This document shows, piece by piece, positions 53,695 to 61,877 of a stretch of DNA of 64,000 nt. The notes beneath the pieces are model-generated. The model made no database searches. It saw only the letters and a list, made by a program, of their open reading frames with translations, and was not told the origin of the DNA. Within the stretch, counting starts at the first letter, position 1, and each line of letters opens with the position of its first letter. The position numbers were made by a program, and so were the translations under genes. The stretch covers positions 124,001 through 188,000 of the forward strand of contig JAIZWL010000001.1 in NCBI GenBank assembly GCA_021498125.1. Reading direction: 5' to 3'. Origin of the DNA: Candidatus Thorarchaeota archaeon. GTDB lineage: Archaea; Asgardarchaeota; Thorarchaeia; Thorarchaeales; Thorarchaeaceae.

Positions 53695-53976
53695 TTATCG
53701 TAACCTGTAGATCACTGCTGTGTTGCCTCGTACTCCCGCGAGTTCAGCTCCAGTACGTTGGCAGAGTTCTTCAAACAGAGTTCGTTTATAGTGCTCGTCC
53801 GTTGAAGTACGGAGGGCGCGAACCTTGATGTATCTGTGCTTCTTGAGAAGACGCTTTGCCTCTTTGACGATTCCGTCAGTGAGACCCGCCTTACCGATCT
53901 GCATCATTGCGCTCTCTTGCCAAGTACTGCCAATTTTTTCTGTGTCGGGCTTCCGCTTGTCTGTCATGGCTGTCAT
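53695..53976 (-). CDS. CRM (YhbY)-domain RNA-binding protein
   Basis: About 93 residues: ESAMMQIGKAGLTDGIVKEA, KRLLKKHRYIKVRALRTSTD, TLFEELCQRTGAELAGVRGN, ending AVIYRLR. The GxxG-like loop and order match the CRS1/YhbY domain, which binds pre-ribosomal RNA. ATG 53976 is chosen because the longer frame overlaps the Rpp21 stop; ATG 53967 also possible. Confidence 0.83.
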   Translation of the reverse strand: MTAMTDKRKPDTEKIGSTWQESAMMQIGKAGLTDGIVKEAKRLLKKHRYIKVRALRTSTDEHYKRTLFEELCQRTGAELAGVRGNTAVIYRLR

Positions 53977-53998
53977 GCAATCTTGAACAATTGCTTGA

Positions 53999-54325
53999 TT
54001 AACGTTGTCTTCTGACCGGAAATCTCCGAATTGCACCACATGTGAGGCAGGTGACAGTAACATGTGTTGCTCGATTATGTCTCACACGTACTCGGCAATT
54101 GTGCCCCGGAATCAAGACAGTTCCACATCTTCTACATACACGCCTTCCGATCTCTCTTGGAAGGCTCTTTCTCACTTTTCTAGAGATGCGTCGTGCTGTT
54201 GCCACTTGTTGGCGTGCCAATTCCGGATTCTCTTTTGCTTTTGCCTGTGCCAGCTTCCAAAGAATATCTACTCTTTCGCGAGCAAGCTTCTTAGTATTGA
54301 TTTTTGGTTTTCTCCTTGCTGGCAT
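53999..54325 (-). CDS. rnp4: Ribonuclease P protein Rpp21 (RNP4)
   Basis: Zinc-binding subunit of archaeal RNase P, processing tRNA 5' ends. 108 residues from ATG 54325 (PARRKPKINTKKLARERVDI): helical N-terminus and zinc ribbon RRVCRRCGTVLIPGHNCRVR ... THVTVTCLTCGAIRRFPV. AGGA lies upstream. A longer frame to 54409 is unlikely. Divergent from Nep1. Confidence 0.93.
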   Translation of the reverse strand: MPARRKPKINTKKLARERVDILWKLAQAKAKENPELARQQVATARRISRKVRKSLPREIGRRVCRRCGTVLIPGHNCRVRVRHNRATHVTVTCLTCGAIRRFPVRRQR

Positions 54326-54407
54326 CCATTCGTTCCTCAGTTTCTGTTCAATGTGCTCAGTGGTCAAAGTCTTAATACTGTTTACATAATTATAGAAGGG
54401 ACTTACC

Positions 54408-55118
54408 ATGCTCCATATGATTCTTCTAGACTCTGCTATTGAAGTGATCCCCGCTGAAATCCGGTCACTAAAACCAATTCAACAATATTGTTCTCGTCGA
54501 AAGAAACGGCCCAATACGGTTCTTCTTGATCAGAGTCGCCATGGGCAGGCAATGGTCCACCTGCCGGATCAGGAGCGAAGGGGCCGACCCGATATTGCTT
54601 TCCTGACTCTTATGGGCCTTCTTGAGACCCCCCTCTGTAAGGCCGGACTTCTCACCATCCATTTACATCTTCAGGACGGTCGTATCATTGAGATTCGGCC
54701 TGATGTGCGTCTTCCCCGTCATTATGATCGTTTTATTGGCCTTCTCGAACAGCTCCTCACTGTTGGCAGAGTTCCGCCTACTGGCGAGCCATTGCTTCGT
54801 ATAATCGATCTTACGCTTCCTGAATTACTTACCTCCCTCAAGGCGGAACATACTGATGCTCAGGTCTTTCTTGCATCCGAGAATGGTACTCCCACAACCT
54901 TACACGATCTTGTTGATCACTTTCCAATAGACCCGTCACTACCTGTTATCTTCGGAGTAGGTGCCTTTCCTCATGGTGATGTCGATCCTTCAATCGCCAC
55001 TTTGTTCGATAAGGCTGTGTCCCTTGATTCTGAAACCATGATGACCTGGCATGTCTGTTCAGAGATATTATGGCTCTATTCTTATCGATTGAAACTGGGA
55101 TCCTCTCGTTTCACATAG
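54408..55118 (+). CDS. nep1: rRNA small-subunit pseudouridine methyltransferase Nep1 (Emg1)
   Basis: N1-methylates a pseudouridine in 16S rRNA helix 35. 236 residues: ILLDSAIEVIPAEIRSL, VLLDQSRHGQAMVHLPDQER, GRPDIAFLTLMGLLETPLC, LTIHLHLQDGRIIEIRPDVR, LPRHYDRFIGLLEQLLTVGR, VIFGVGAFPHGDVDPS (SAM-binding knot). ATG 54408 or ATG 54417. A TATA-like stretch about 25 bases upstream suggests a very short leader. tRNA-Gly follows on the same strand. Confidence 0.95.
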   Translation: MLHMILLDSAIEVIPAEIRSLKPIQQYCSRRKKRPNTVLLDQSRHGQAMVHLPDQERRGRPDIAFLTLMGLLETPLCKAGLLTIHLHLQDGRIIEIRPDVRLPRHYDRFIGLLEQLLTVGRVPPTGEPLLRIIDLTLPELLTSLKAEHTDAQVFLASENGTPTTLHDLVDHFPIDPSLPVIFGVGAFPHGDVDPSIATLFDKAVSLDSETMMTWHVCSEILWLYSYRLKLGSSRFT

Positions 55119-55244
55119 TGTGACATTGAGGCGCGGTATGGGAAATCGCACAACTATCAATATGCTTAAATCTACAGCATCGAGAGCATCTCTTGCCTAC
55201 CTCTTCCATAGGAGATCCGATTCTAAAATTGGATGCGTCCTATA

Positions 55245-55349
55245 GCGGCCGTTGTCTAGGGGTTAGGATGCAGGCCTTCCAAGCCTGTGGCTCGGGTTCG
55301 ATTCTCCGCATAAATTCTGTGCGGAGCGAGTTTCCCGACGGCCGCACCA
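55245..55349 (+). tRNA. tRNA-Gly (UCC) with a 30-nt intron in the T-loop
   Basis: Plus strand, 105 bases with encoded CCA. Acceptor GCGGCCG/CGGCCGC, discriminator A; anticodon stem CAGGC/GCCTG, loop CTTCCAA (anticodon TCC). T-stem TCGGG (55292-55296) and CCCGA (55334-55338) are 37 bases apart. Removing 30 gives a T-loop TTCGATT. The insert folds as a perfect 7-bp hairpin (CTCCGCA/TGCGGAG). Position matches the T-loop inserts in tRNA-Thr, tRNA-Gly(GCC) and tRNA-Val. Confidence 0.9.
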
Positions 55350-55500
55350 CTTCTTGTTTCTTATCAGTCATCCGAAAGCTTTGGCATCACCACTTATAAT
55401 GGCATGAACACAATGCTTTTGTTCTTGCACTTTTTGCGTGTTTTAAGATGTGCAATGGCATCCAGTAGTACCATATGATTCACATCCCGGCGGGAAAACC

Positions 55501-57516
55501 ATGAAGTCACTCAAGCATAATGGCATTCTTGTTGTTCAACCACCTTCTCCGCGTGGTCTGGAGATTGTCGCCCGTGGTCAAAAGATTGTTTTGGACCAGC
55601 TACAAGAAGAAATGGCAGTTGCTTGGGTCAAAAAATTAGGCACGCCATATGTAGAAGATCCGGTCTTTGCTAAGAACTTCATGATTGACTTTAGCGCCGC
55701 ACTAAACATTGATCCACCTCTTAGTGTTGATGAAGTTGATTTCTCTTCGGTCATTGAAGTCGTTGAGGCTGAGCGTGCAGCAAAAGAGGCCATGACTAAA
55801 GAAGAGAAGAAGGCAGCACGAGAGAGTCGAAAAGCCGAGCGTGAACGGCTCAAAGAACAATATGGCTATGCGATTGTTGATGGTGAACGAATGGAATTGG
55901 CCACCTACATGACTGAACCCTCGGGTATCTTCATGGGACGTGGTACGCATCCACTCCGAGGCCGCTGGAAGCAAGGTGCACGTGCTGAGGGCATCACGCT
56001 GAATTTGTCACCTGATGCAGATGTTCCCCCTGGAAATTGGAAGGAGATCATCTGGGCATCTGACTGCATGTGGATTGCCAAATGGACTGACAAGTTAACC
56101 GGGAAGACCAAATACATCTGGCTGCATGACAGTACTCCTATCAAGCAGGCACGAGAATCTCAGAAGTTCAATAAGGCCCTCAAGCTCGGTAAACAGATTG
56201 ACATCATCCGGCAGCACATTATGGATGGCCTTCAATCTGATAATCCCCGTACTCGGGAGATTGCCGCAGCCTGCTATCTCATAGATAGACTGTGCATGCG
56301 TGTCGGTGACGAAAAGGACTCCGACGAGGCCGACACTGTTGGAGCAACCACTCTTCGTGTGGAGCATCTCACTATAAAGAGAAACTCTGTTGTGTTTGAT
56401 TTCTTAGGGAAGGATAGTGTTCCGTGGCACAAAGAGTTAGAGATGCCTCCTGAAGTACTACAGGTCTTTCAGGAGTTGTATACTAATGCTCAGGAGCGGC
56501 TAAACTCCTTTCGGGGCCGAGGTGGTGGTTCAAGCAAGGCTGACCCGAAAAAGGTTGCCCAGATCTTCTCCAAAATCGGTAGTTCTCATGTAAACAAATT
56601 TCTCAGTCAGGTTGTACCTGGACTTACTGCCAAGGTCTTCCGAACTTTTCATGCAACATCAACTATGAAGGAACATCTTGCCCAGAGTCGAGTTAAAAAA
56701 CCCGATCCTGACTTTCTCAAGAAGGCTGCGGTGAAGAGGGCAAACCTAGAAGTCGCAAGGGTCATGAACCACACCAAACAGGCACCGAAAGGCTGGCCCA
56801 AGACTGAGGCCCGGTATAAGGAACGAATCAGTAAAGCGGCTGCTAAGATCAAGAAGGCCGAACAAGGGGTTGCTGAGGCTAAGAAGAAGCTCACCGCCCG
56901 CAGAAAGAAAGAGCGATTTTCTCTAGATTCACGTAAAGCCGCAATCGAGAAGCAGAAGGGTCTTGTAGAAAAATACAAGTCCTCTGTCGAAACATGGCGC
57001 CAAAAACGTGACAATGCCAAGCTCGCATGGGACCGAGCACGTGAGCAGCGCCGTCAGATACGTGAGAGTTCTCGTAAGGCTTCTCGATCTAAGAAGGAAC
57101 GTCTTTCAGATGCCCAAGAACGTGTGGTTCGTGCCAAAGAACGGTATGATGCGGCTGTGAAGTCACTGGCCAAGGCACGCCAACGGTATGAAAATAGTAA
57201 GGCCTCACTGGAATCAAAGCGCAAAGCACTGAAGGATTTTCATGCAGCCTCTGCTGAACGTATCGCTCGTGCACAGCAGGCTGTTGAACGTGCTAAGACC
57301 CGTCTACAAAAAGCAAAACTGGCCAAGCAAAAAATAGAGACCGATTTGGCGCTTGCTAAATCAAGTCGCACTTGGAATCTTGGAACTTCTCTCAAGTCAT
57401 ATATTCATCCAAAAGTCGTTTACTCGTGGTGCCAACGTGTCGATTATGATTGGCGTAAAGTGTATTCCCGAATCCTACAGCGTAAATTTGCGTGGGTCGA
57501 GTCCGCCTCGTCTTGA
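55501..57516 (+). CDS. topIB: Eukaryote-type DNA topoisomerase IB with extended linker
   Basis: Relaxes supercoils by a 3'-phosphotyrosine break. From ATG 55501 it has 671 residues: N-terminal core MKSLKHNGILVVQPPSPRGL, RGTHPLRGRWKQGARAEGIT; catalytic core YLIDRLCMRVGDEKDSDEAD, FDFLGKDSVPWHKELEMPPE, FRTFHATSTMKEHL, VARVMNHTKQAPKGW; C-terminal SLKSYIHPKVVYSWC with catalytic Tyr (about 634). Between NHTK and the tyrosine domain lies a ~200-residue charged coiled-coil linker, against roughly 80 in human Top1. Archaeal IB enzymes are known mainly from Thaumarchaeota relatives. The longer 55450 start cannot be excluded. Confidence 0.94.
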   Translation: MKSLKHNGILVVQPPSPRGLEIVARGQKIVLDQLQEEMAVAWVKKLGTPYVEDPVFAKNFMIDFSAALNIDPPLSVDEVDFSSVIEVVEAERAAKEAMTKEEKKAARESRKAERERLKEQYGYAIVDGERMELATYMTEPSGIFMGRGTHPLRGRWKQGARAEGITLNLSPDADVPPGNWKEIIWASDCMWIAKWTDKLTGKTKYIWLHDSTPIKQARESQKFNKALKLGKQIDIIRQHIMDGLQSDNPRTREIAAACYLIDRLCMRVGDEKDSDEADTVGATTLRVEHLTIKRNSVVFDFLGKDSVPWHKELEMPPEVLQVFQELYTNAQERLNSFRGRGGGSSKADPKKVAQIFSKIGSSHVNKFLSQVVPGLTAKVFRTFHATSTMKEHLAQSRVKKPDPDFLKKAAVKRANLEVARVMNHTKQAPKGWPKTEARYKERISKAAAKIKKAEQGVAEAKKKLTARRKKERFSLDSRKAAIEKQKGLVEKYKSSVETWRQKRDNAKLAWDRAREQRRQIRESSRKASRSKKERLSDAQERVVRAKERYDAAVKSLAKARQRYENSKASLESKRKALKDFHAASAERIARAQQAVERAKTRLQKAKLAKQKIETDLALAKSSRTWNLGTSLKSYIHPKVVYSWCQRVDYDWRKVYSRILQRKFAWVESASS

Positions 57517-57624
57517 TCACCAGCCCTCTCCGTTTTCAAGACATAGTGGTTCCGCTCTTTTGCAATCTTTATTATGTCATTCAAGTTCAGGTCTGATGAA
57601 TCAGTCATTGTTTGTGAGAATAAG

Positions 57625-57760
57625 TGGTGCGCCCGCCGGGAGTATCGCTCTGCATGGTATTCATGCAGGGTCTCGAACCCGGGCCGGATCCGTTCTGCTG
57701 ACCTTAAGAAGTTCCTAAGGTATTGGCAGGGATCCATCATAGCCCCTAGACAACGGGCGC
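57625..57760 (-). tRNA. tRNA-Gly (GCC) with two introns (anticodon loop and T-loop)
   Basis: Minus strand, 136 bases; mature 75 including encoded CCA. Acceptor GCGCCCG/CGGGCGC, discriminator A. Anticodon stem GATCC/GGATC; the loop with intron (57692-57729) begins CTGCCAA, anticodon GCC, and holds 31 extra bases at the 37/38 site with ACCTTA/TAAGGT pairing. T-stem CCGGG/CCCGG; T-loop region 57641-57677 has 30 extra bases containing a 7-bp hairpin (CTGCATG/CATGCAG). Both removals leave normal loops. Confidence 0.88.
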
Positions 57761-57886
57761 TTGCAATTGTGAACATTGTTGATATGGTCCAAGACCATAA
57801 TGAACGCAGTTCTACGGAATGAGCGCTACGAGTATCGTTAAAAAGTTTGCCGAAGTGACGCGATACGCAAAGAGGCTAACAGGATA

Positions 57887-58957
57887 ATGAACGTAGAATC
57901 TGTATCACGTTTTCGTTGGATTGATGGCACGAAAGGTCTCGGGATAATCGCAGTAATGATTGTCCATTCCATGATTCCTATGGTGAACGTGATTACTACG
58001 CATCTTAGTGCATTTGCCATACAACTCTTCTTTGTCGTGACTGGTTTCACGTACCATAATGAAAAATATCGGGAGCAATTGCGTCGTTTATTTGTAGTAC
58101 GAGGACGGCAGCTGCTCATCCCCTACGTGTTGCTCTACGCATTAGTCATTATTCTGTTTATTCCCATGGCACCATATATTGAGACCTACCTCACTCCCTC
58201 ACAACTTGTCTTCTGGTTTCTCTATGGGAGCGGTCCGCCAATGTCCTCTTCACATCTATGGTTTCTCCCCGTCCTCTTCTTTGGATTGGTGGTCTTTGCG
58301 GTACTCGATAAGCTCTCTGCGAGAATTGCCCGGCCCGTTCGACTTCTATGGCTTATTCTTCTTTCTCTTCTTGCCTGGTGGATCAAGTCCCTATTTGGAT
58401 CGGCTCTTGTTCCATGGCATCTAAATGCCATTCTTATCGCTGCCGCCTATATGTTCCTAGGCAATGAGATACGCCTTGTCCGTAAGGATCGTTTGGATGT
58501 TATCTTTTCCCCCAGAAGGAACGTGATCGTCATCTTGTTGAGTGTTCCTACATTCTTAGTCATCTCAACAATTAACGGTTTCACTGATTTGGCGGTAGAT
58601 AATACTGGTATCAGCATTTGGCTATACATGATAGCTGGTCTTCTTGGATCAATCATGTGCATTTCTCTCTCACAGATTATCACATATTACAGTGGTTGTT
58701 TGGATCGGTTGATGACGCTCTTTGGAAAGCATTCCCAAGTTGTCTACGAACTTCATCCATTGGTCTTCTATCTCTCCCCTCTAGTAGTGTTTCTTGTGGG
58801 GCTCGCTCTTGGTGATGGTGATGTTAGTGCCATTGCGGTCTGGCCGATTCGTCTGCTCCTTGCAACTACTCTCACACTGCCGCTCGTTCTCTTCGTAATA
58901 GAGCGCCATGCACCTCTGCGACTTCTCTTTAGAGGCACTACTAAGGAGCGTTCCTAA
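57887..58957 (+). CDS. Acyltransferase family 3 membrane protein
   Basis: 356-residue integral membrane protein with about ten helices. N-terminal RFRWIDGTKGLGIIAVMIVH (the catalytic-type RxxxxDGxKGLxIxxVxxxH) and IQLFFVVTGFTYHNE are characteristic of acyltransferase 3 (OafA-like) enzymes that acylate sugars or lipids. It may modify surface glycans. ATG start. It ends 16 bases inside the end of the convergent minus-strand gene. Confidence 0.82.
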   Translation: MNVESVSRFRWIDGTKGLGIIAVMIVHSMIPMVNVITTHLSAFAIQLFFVVTGFTYHNEKYREQLRRLFVVRGRQLLIPYVLLYALVIILFIPMAPYIETYLTPSQLVFWFLYGSGPPMSSSHLWFLPVLFFGLVVFAVLDKLSARIARPVRLLWLILLSLLAWWIKSLFGSALVPWHLNAILIAAAYMFLGNEIRLVRKDRLDVIFSPRRNVIVILLSVPTFLVISTINGFTDLAVDNTGISIWLYMIAGLLGSIMCISLSQIITYYSGCLDRLMTLFGKHSQVVYELHPLVFYLSPLVVFLVGLALGDGDVSAIAVWPIRLLLATTLTLPLVLFVIERHAPLRLLFRGTTKERS

Positions 58958-59843
58958 TGATCTGTTTTATTTGTAGAGCTCGGAAAGTCGACTCGTATTC
59001 AAGTGCATTCGGTTCATGTGAACGATCATCAAATGCCATGTATGCTCCGTCAATCCACATGCCCTCTTGCTTTTCTGGCAAGGCGGGCTCGGGGAATCTA
59101 TAGCGACCGTACTCAGTCCTGTACTTCTCTACATTATCCAGCAAGGTCTTGAACCATTTACTCTCTCTGATCACATGCGATCTTGCAAGTGTTTCTATCA
59201 AGACGAGTGTCTGTGGCTGTATCTCTGGTACTGGCAACAGGAGTCTGGTCTGCCCGCTGATAACGTCCTCCAGTATGGCCTCTGCCTTGGATCTCCATTC
59301 TGGTTCACTCAATATCGGTTGGGAATGAAATATTCCCACAATATCCAACCATGTCGCGGAGAGCGCTAATGAACTGTCATCTACCTTACCTGGTCTCCGA
59401 TCATAGAGCAGGTTCAGTCTATACCTCAGAATCTTGTCCACGTAGCGTGTCTGGGCATATCCCGCCAGTGAGAGATGATTGACAACCACCATCATTGACT
59501 TGGTCACACGAATTCTCTCGTCACGCTCAATTGCATCAGTCAGCCATGCACGTGCTGGAAGACACAGCGAATCGAATGGCTGCAGTCCGGCTCTCATACC
59601 TATCTGAACCAACTTCCCCATGACATTGCCGAAAGATGTTGGTTGCTGTGACCAGATCACACTTGTTTTGAATCCTTGTTCTAGACGATTTAGCCAGGTC
59701 TTTACAATAGGTGAGCTGTGTAACTGATCAAGTGCATAGGCAACCTGTCCTACGTCCTGCGATTGAAGCAGGTCTACGATAGTCCTGAATCTGATGATCG
59801 GTCCTGCTGATTCAAGAAGCCAGTAGATTGACTCTTCGACCAT
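58941..59843 (-). CDS. Hypothetical helical protein
   Basis: I do not assign a function. 300 residues, all-alpha by pattern: EESIYWLLESAGPIIRFRTI, VDLLQSQDVGQVAYALDQL, then repeated helices. The N-terminal 'LLESAGPIIRFRTIVDLL' pattern resembles proteins of unknown function that look like degenerate terpene-cyclase or alpha/alpha toroid folds. No catalytic motif, signal peptide or membrane span is seen. ATG 59843. Divergent from the OPRT-like gene with an 80-base gap. Confidence 0.6.
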   Translation of the reverse strand: MVEESIYWLLESAGPIIRFRTIVDLLQSQDVGQVAYALDQLHSSPIVKTWLNRLEQGFKTSVIWSQQPTSFGNVMGKLVQIGMRAGLQPFDSLCLPARAWLTDAIERDERIRVTKSMMVVVNHLSLAGYAQTRYVDKILRYRLNLLYDRRPGKVDDSSLALSATWLDIVGIFHSQPILSEPEWRSKAEAILEDVISGQTRLLLPVPEIQPQTLVLIETLARSHVIRESKWFKTLLDNVEKYRTEYGRYRFPEPALPEKQEGMWIDGAYMAFDDRSHEPNALEYESTFRALQIKQIIRNAP

Positions 59844-59937
59844 GTTGTTCTCTATTAGTTCGATTCCTTATGACTGCGGCTGTTCATAGCAATCTTCTTG
59901 TGTTTCAAATTATTGCCTCTCAATGAGGCTATTACTC

Positions 59938-60621
59938 ATGTCTATCAGGACCTCCCTCAAGCAAGATATCATTCGTGACATCTATTATGGTCGTATGCTT
60001 CTTACCTCCGTACGAGATCGACCTGATGGTTGGACACTACACTCCGGCAAATGGAGTCCGTTCTATATTCAACTACGCCTCATCAGTTCGTTTCCCGAAA
60101 CGCTGCGAAAGGTTGCTCAAGCTATGACTACACTGATTCGTGAGGAGATCCCAAATGTCAACAAATTAGTCGGCATTGCTTTTGCTGGGATACCAATTGC
60201 TACCGCCATTTCTCTGGAGTCCGGCCTTCCAGCCGTTCACACTCGTAAATTAACAGGAGTACGGACTGAGGACGACCTTACTCAGGCTCTAAAAGAATAT
60301 GGTCAGCACTCCCTTGTTGAGGGTATTCTCGAGGATGGTGATGTCCTCTGTCTTGTTGACGATCTTGTGACAGGTCTTGAGAGTAAACTGGTTGCACGTG
60401 CACAGGTACTGGCTGAGGTAAAGGCACGAGGGCTGAGTAATGTACAATGCGACGATATTGCGGTACTCATCGATCGTCAGCAGGGTGCAGACGCCAAAGC
60501 GCGTGAGGCTGGTCTGCATCTTCATTCGGTCATAAAATTCGTTGATGAGGGGCTGCCACTTCTAAAGGACCTGATGAATGACCGCGAGTACGACATTATT
60601 TGTAAATATCTTAATTGCTGA
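59938..60621 (+). CDS. pyrE: Orotate phosphoribosyltransferase-like protein
   Basis: About 227 residues of a PRTase fold: TLHSGKWSPFYIQLRLISSF, KLVGIAFAGIPIATAISLES, GLPAVHTRKLTGVR, and the PRPP motif DVLCLVDDLVTGLESKL (the expected VxDDxxTxG pattern with acidic pair). This fits OPRT of pyrimidine synthesis or an archaeal PyrE-like homologue. ATG 59938 gives MSIRTSLKQD; ATG 59923 would add five residues. Followed after about 30 bases by a ferritin-like gene. Confidence 0.82.
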   Translation: MSIRTSLKQDIIRDIYYGRMLLTSVRDRPDGWTLHSGKWSPFYIQLRLISSFPETLRKVAQAMTTLIREEIPNVNKLVGIAFAGIPIATAISLESGLPAVHTRKLTGVRTEDDLTQALKEYGQHSLVEGILEDGDVLCLVDDLVTGLESKLVARAQVLAEVKARGLSNVQCDDIAVLIDRQQGADAKAREAGLHLHSVIKFVDEGLPLLKDLMNDREYDIICKYLNC

Positions 60622-60652
60622 TACGAATACATCAGCGAAAGTCATTTGACTG

Positions 60653-61126
60653 ATGGATGTACTACTCTCAACTATGAGAGAGGATGTTAGTCCAGTCCAA
60701 CATATGCTTAGATTGGCCCTTGCAACTACACTTAATCACTACAAGTTCTATACTGATGCGTCAAAGGTCGCTCAGACAACCACCGTGAAAGCCCTTCTGA
60801 CCCTGCTTGCCGAGTCAGAGGAGGAATTAGCCAGCAAGATTGAGGATATGATGGCTCGCGGTATTGTCGAGGCCGTTGAACTCGCAGGCCATCTCTCTGG
60901 TGAAGAAACACCAGATCCTACTCCTTTCGATCTTGCTCGTGCTGAGACCGACCCTCGTCTGTTCGTCTGTAACAAAGCTCTGGATCAGGAGCTCAAGGCC
61001 TATACATTCTTCCTGTCTATTGCAGCCCGTGCCCGTTCCGAAGTCATCAGTAGATTGTTTCACTATTTTGCTCATGTAAAGGCTGAGCAAATCGTGCGTA
61101 TTCGTAACGTATGTGAGACCTTCTAG
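60653..61126 (+). CDS. Ferritin-like helical protein, metal site doubtful
   Basis: 157 residues, two helical hairpins: VQHMLRLALATTLNHYKFYT, TVKALLTLLAESEEELASKI and NKALDQELKAYTFFLSIAAR, LFHYFAHVKAEQIVRIRNVC. The arrangement resembles rubrerythrin-type four-helix bundles, but the first ExxH pair is missing (EEELASK, no His), so a di-iron site is doubtful. Function unknown. Followed by a run of eight T (61146-61153), possibly its terminator. Confidence 0.55.
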   Translation: MDVLLSTMREDVSPVQHMLRLALATTLNHYKFYTDASKVAQTTTVKALLTLLAESEEELASKIEDMMARGIVEAVELAGHLSGEETPDPTPFDLARAETDPRLFVCNKALDQELKAYTFFLSIAARARSEVISRLFHYFAHVKAEQIVRIRNVCETF

Positions 61127-61145
61127 AACTCTCCTTGTGTCACTC

Positions 61146-61153
61146 TTTTTTTT
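61146..61153 (+). terminator. Oligo-T terminator candidate
   Basis: Eight consecutive T about 20 bases after the stop of the ferritin-like gene, without a clear preceding hairpin; archaeal termination at T-runs is well known. Low confidence. Confidence 0.35.
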
Positions 61154-61201
61154 GATCAATATCTTCCTATCTCTCTTTTCATTTCGCGCCATTTGTATTT
61201 A

Positions 61202-61213
61202 GAACACGTGTTC
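61202..61213. promoter_or_regulatory. GAACACGTGTTC palindrome
   Basis: Perfect 12-base palindrome in the 169-base gap upstream of the 61296 gene; likely a dimer-binding operator but no regulator is linked. A half-site-like ATACTGTAT (about 61287-61295) at the start of that gene resembles half of the PadR palindrome at 63541. Confidence 0.35.
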
Positions 61214-61295
61214 CAATTAGCTTACTTTTATCAAATATAACTCGAAATGAATAAAAGAACCAATATGTTTATATGTAGTTTAGTATATACTGTAT

Positions 61296-61781
61296 GTGCG
61301 CGGGCAGGAATGCCTTGCGGCGCCCCAAATCCTCTCCGTGTTCCATTGGAAACGAAGGGGTGGGAGGGTAGCAAAGAAAGACAGTGAATTGGTGAGAAAC
61401 GTGAAACCGGAAACAAGTGTTTACATTCCTCCTGTAAGTCTTGAGAGTATTGAAGACTTCAGAAGATATGCCAGAGCAGCAGCGCTCGTTACCTATGCAC
61501 CGGAGTATTTCCGTGGGCCGTTTATTGACGATCATAAGCGTCTACGGCGGGTGACGCTGGTGGCTGTGGGTGTTCCTATCCGCGGGATACCTCTTACATT
61601 CAAGTATACGCTCGACTACAATGACCTCTACGATCCATCTCGTGGTTGGGAGGAGCAGACTACTGAGATTGATCTTTTACTATCCCAGTTGATTAGTGGT
61701 CTTGAGTCAGAGACCCCCATTGTTCGAGGCACAGTCGAGACTGATGCTCCGCTTGGTGAAGTATTGTCGGTTCGACCATGA
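61296..61781 (+). CDS. Hypothetical protein
   Basis: A 161-residue soluble protein with no recognised family. Distinct patches: NVKPETSVYIPPVSLESIED, FRRYARAAALVTYAPEYFRG, LVAVGVPIRGIPLTFKYTLD and LLLSQLISGLESETPIVRG. The start is uncertain: GTG 61296 lies close to TATA-like sequence, giving a nearly leaderless message; in-frame TTG 61389 or GTG 61392 would shorten it to about 130 residues and begin near the conserved-looking part. Confidence 0.55.
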   Translation: MRGQECLAAPQILSVFHWKRRGGRVAKKDSELVRNVKPETSVYIPPVSLESIEDFRRYARAAALVTYAPEYFRGPFIDDHKRLRRVTLVAVGVPIRGIPLTFKYTLDYNDLYDPSRGWEEQTTEIDLLLSQLISGLESETPIVRGTVETDAPLGEVLSVRP

Positions 61782-61877
61782 ATTTGGCGCTAAGCACACG
61801 TATGCAGTAGTACAAGCACGTTCATGCCCACGTGACTCACCAATAGGCTAATCTGGATTTACGTTCTTCACTATCAC

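Noticed and set aside
55193-55399. 68-codon ORF over 55193-55399
   Set aside because: Consists mainly of tRNA-Gly(UCC) sequence read as protein.
57444-57822. ORFs on both strands over 57444-57822
   Set aside because: They cover the tRNA-Gly(GCC) gene with its introns; no coding signature.
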